A stretch of 64,000 bases of DNA from Candidatus Ishikawaella capsulata Mpkobe (GTDB lineage Bacteria > Pseudomonadota > Gammaproteobacteria > Enterobacterales > Enterobacteriaceae), in NCBI RefSeq assembly GCF_000828515.1, contig NZ_AP010872.1, positions 567,222 to 631,221 of the forward strand, given 5' to 3'. The notes beneath the pieces are model-generated. The model made no database searches and was not told where the DNA came from. It was given only the letters and a program-made list of their open reading frames with translations. Shown one piece after another: positions 62,321 to 64,000 of the stretch. The position numbers were made by a program, and so were the translations under genes. Position 1 is the stretch's first letter. The number at the start of each line of letters is the position of its first letter.

Positions 62321-62427
62321 TAAAGTTTAATTATTTTAAAGTCTATTAATAATAGAATGTTATGTTATTCAAAAGCTCTACTTTAAATATGTAATTTTTA
62401 AAATTTTTCTAGTAAGGTAAATAACAA

Positions 62428-63579
62428 ATGGCTAACTACCTTTTCACATCAGAATCTGTATCGGAAGGACATCCAGATAAAATAGCAGATCAAATAGCTG
62501 ATGCTGTACTCGATGCTATTTTAGAACAAGATATTACAGCGCACGTAGCTTGCGAAACTTATGTAAAAACTGGTATGATTTTAGTTGGTGGCGAAATTAC
62601 TACTAGTGCTTGGATAGATATAGAAGAGATTGCTCGTAATACTGTTAGAGACATTGGTTATATACATTCAGATATGGGATTTGATAGTAATTCATGCGCA
62701 GTATTAAGTAATATAGGTAAACAATCACCTGACATTAATCAAGGAGTTAATAGAGTAAATAAATTAGAACAAGGTGCAGGAGATCAAGGTTTAATGTTTG
62801 GTTATGCTACAAATGAAACCGAGGTTTTCATGCCGGCTCCAATTACTTATGCTCATCGCTTAGTACAACGTCAATCTGAAGTTCGAAAAAATGGTACATT
62901 ACCTTGGTTACGTCCCGATGCAAAAAGTCAAGTTACTTTTAAATATGACAATCATAATATTATAGGAATTGATGCAGTTGTTCTTTCTACTCAACATTCA
63001 GAACACATATCATTCAAAGAACTACAAGAAGCAGTAATGGAAACTATTATTAAACCAGTTTTACCAAAAATGTGGTTAAATAACGATACTAAATACTTCA
63101 TTAATCCAACCGGTCGTTTTGTGATTGGTGGTCCTATGGGTGACTGTGGTATTACTGGTCGTAAAATAATGGTAGATACATATGGTGGAATGGCTCGTCA
63201 TGGAGGCGGATCTTTTTCGGGTAAAGATCCTTCTAAAGTAGACAGATCTGCTGCTTATGCTGCTCGTTATATAGCAAAGAACATTGTAGCTGCAGGACTT
63301 GCTGAACGTTGTGAAATTCAAATTTCTTATGCCATTGGTATAGCACAACCAACATCACTCATGATAGAAACTTTTGGTACTGAAAAAATATCTACCAAAA
63401 AATTGAATTTACTGATTCGGCAACATTTTGATCTAAGACCTTACGGAATAATTAAAATGTTAGATTTACTACAGCCTATATACTTTAAGACTGCGACATA
63501 TGGTCATTTTGGGAGAGAAATTTTTCCATGGGAAAAACTCAATAAGATCAAAGAACTGCGTTATTCTGCTGGTGTATAA
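62428..63579 (+). CDS. metK: S-adenosylmethionine synthetase
   Basis: This 383-residue MetK (E. coli 384) makes SAM from methionine and ATP. The N-terminal [26 protein letters not shown] near 119 and [16 protein letters not shown] near 259 are intact. It supplies the methyl donor for TrmD and the radical-SAM cofactor for LipA. The product S-adenosylhomocysteine feeds the LuxS branch. In E. coli galP follows metK, as here. The upstream neighbour recA marks a rearrangement. Confidence 0.98.
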   Translation: MANYLFTSESVSEGHPDKIADQIADAVLDAILEQDITAHVACETYVKTGMILVGGEITTSAWIDIEEIARNTVRDIGYIHSDMGFDSNSCAVLSNIGKQSPDINQGVNRVNKLEQGAGDQGLMFGYATNETEVFMPAPITYAHRLVQRQSEVRKNGTLPWLRPDAKSQVTFKYDNHNIIGIDAVVLSTQHSEHISFKELQEAVMETIIKPVLPKMWLNNDTKYFINPTGRFVIGGPMGDCGITGRKIMVDTYGGMARHGGGSFSGKDPSKVDRSAAYAARYIAKNIVAAGLAERCEIQISYAIGIAQPTSLMIETFGTEKISTKKLNLLIRQHFDLRPYGIIKMLDLLQPIYFKTATYGHFGREIFPWEKLNKIKELRYSAGV

Positions 63580-63770
63580 TATCAGTCACTATATAACTCT
63601 TCAATAAAATTGCTTTTTCATCAAAAAAAGTTTGAATATTTTGATAATTTATTATTTTCAGCAAATTAATAGTTATTATATAAATAAAATAATTTCCTTG
63701 AAATATGTATGTACATGCATTTGGTGGATTATATTTATTTACTAATAGCATTATTAGTTGCGGAGGCAAA

Positions 63771-64000
63771 ATGCTTGATAATATGTATCAAAATGTAATA
63801 TCAAATAAATTATTTAGTTTTTTTGTATGTTTTTTAGCTGCTCTTGCAGGATTATTATTTGGTTTAGATATAGGAGTTATAGCTGGGGCTTTACCATTCA
63901 TAACTACAGAATTTCATGTTACAATACATCAACAAGAATGGATAGTTAGCTCTATGATGTTAGGTGCTGCTATTGGAGCGATAAGTAATGGATGGATGTC
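63771..64000 (+). CDS. galP: Galactose/sugar:proton symporter GalP-like, 5' part
   Basis: Only the first 76 codons are in the window. From ATG 63771, with GGAGG five bases upstream, the frame reads [20 protein letters not shown] and then IAGALPFI, the first transmembrane helix of GalP and related major facilitator sugar porters. The match to E. coli GalP is close and metK-galP is the E. coli order. Substrate could be galactose, glucose or another hexose. The spacer before it (63580-63770) shows nothing else. Confidence 0.85.
   Translation, partial: MLDNMYQNVISNKLFSFFVCFLAALAGLLFGLDIGVIAGALPFITTEFHVTIHQQEWIVSSMMLGAAIGAISNGWM

Noticed and set aside
63548-63769. 73-codon minus-strand frame between metK and galP
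   Set aside because: It overlaps the metK end, is low in complexity, and has no recognisable family or ribosome binding site.

Overview
The window is AT-rich chromosomal DNA from a gammaproteobacterium of the Enterobacterales with a strongly reduced genome. Protein sequences and gene order follow Escherichia coli closely: phoL-ybeY-leuS-holA-mrdAB-lipBA-cspE, dnaQ/rnhA-gloB, purH-hupA-hemE-rpoCB-rplLJAK-nusG-secE-tuf-tRNAs-birA-murB, clpB-rluD/bamD-pheA/tyrA-aroF-rplS-trmD-rimM-rpsP-ffh, and luxS-gshA-tRNAs-csrA-alaS-recA. Many linking genes are missing or present only as recognisable relics. This is the pattern of a nutritional insect symbiont. The retained allantoin-degradation cluster points to a host in which nitrogenous waste is recycled, and a plant-sucking stinkbug symbiont is a reasonable guess. 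The species cannot be fixed from the sequence alone.

Layout. 1-11.9 kb: phoL, ybeY, relics of corC and lnt, leuS, holA, relics of nadD and probably rlmH, the elongasome pair mrdA-mrdB, and the lipoate genes lipB and lipA with a 50-base perfect inverted repeat between them. 11.9-12.3 kb: cspE. 12.3-20 kb: the accessory centrepiece, an hpx cluster (hpxK-hpxJ, hpxW-hpxX-hpxY, hpxA-hpxB). Together these should take allantoin through allantoate, ureidoglycine, oxalurate and oxamate to oxalate and release all four nitrogens. No uricase, transporter or regulator of the pathway is in the window. 20-24 kb: dnaQ, rnhA, gloB, purH. 24-41.6 kb: hupA, hemE, the RNA polymerase and ribosomal stalk operon, nusG, secE, tuf, four tRNAs, birA and murB. 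42-54 kb: a clpB lacking its N-terminal domain, rluD with a poly(A) frameshift, bamD, the aromatic amino acid genes, the rplS-trmD-rimM-rpsP group, ffh and a corB relic. 55-64 kb: luxS, gshA, tRNA-Arg, tRNA-Ser, csrA, alaS, recA, metK and the start of a galP-like sugar transporter.

How it fits together. Ammonium and amino groups recovered by the hpx enzymes could feed amino acid synthesis. The shikimate entry enzyme (AroF) and the Phe and Tyr branch enzymes (PheA, TyrA) are kept. PheA has lost a recognisable chorismate mutase half, so TyrA probably supplies that activity for both branches.

Decay is visible at several stages. corC, lnt, nadD, rlmH and corB are relics. rluD has a one-base homopolymer frameshift that may be rescued by slippage. 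clpB survives only as the short isoform, started from an internal GTG with its own ribosome binding site. On both sides, the purH-to-murB block is joined to its neighbours at points where E. coli carries rRNA operons. This suggests past recombination between rrn copies followed by rrn loss. No insertion sequence, prophage or CRISPR array was seen.
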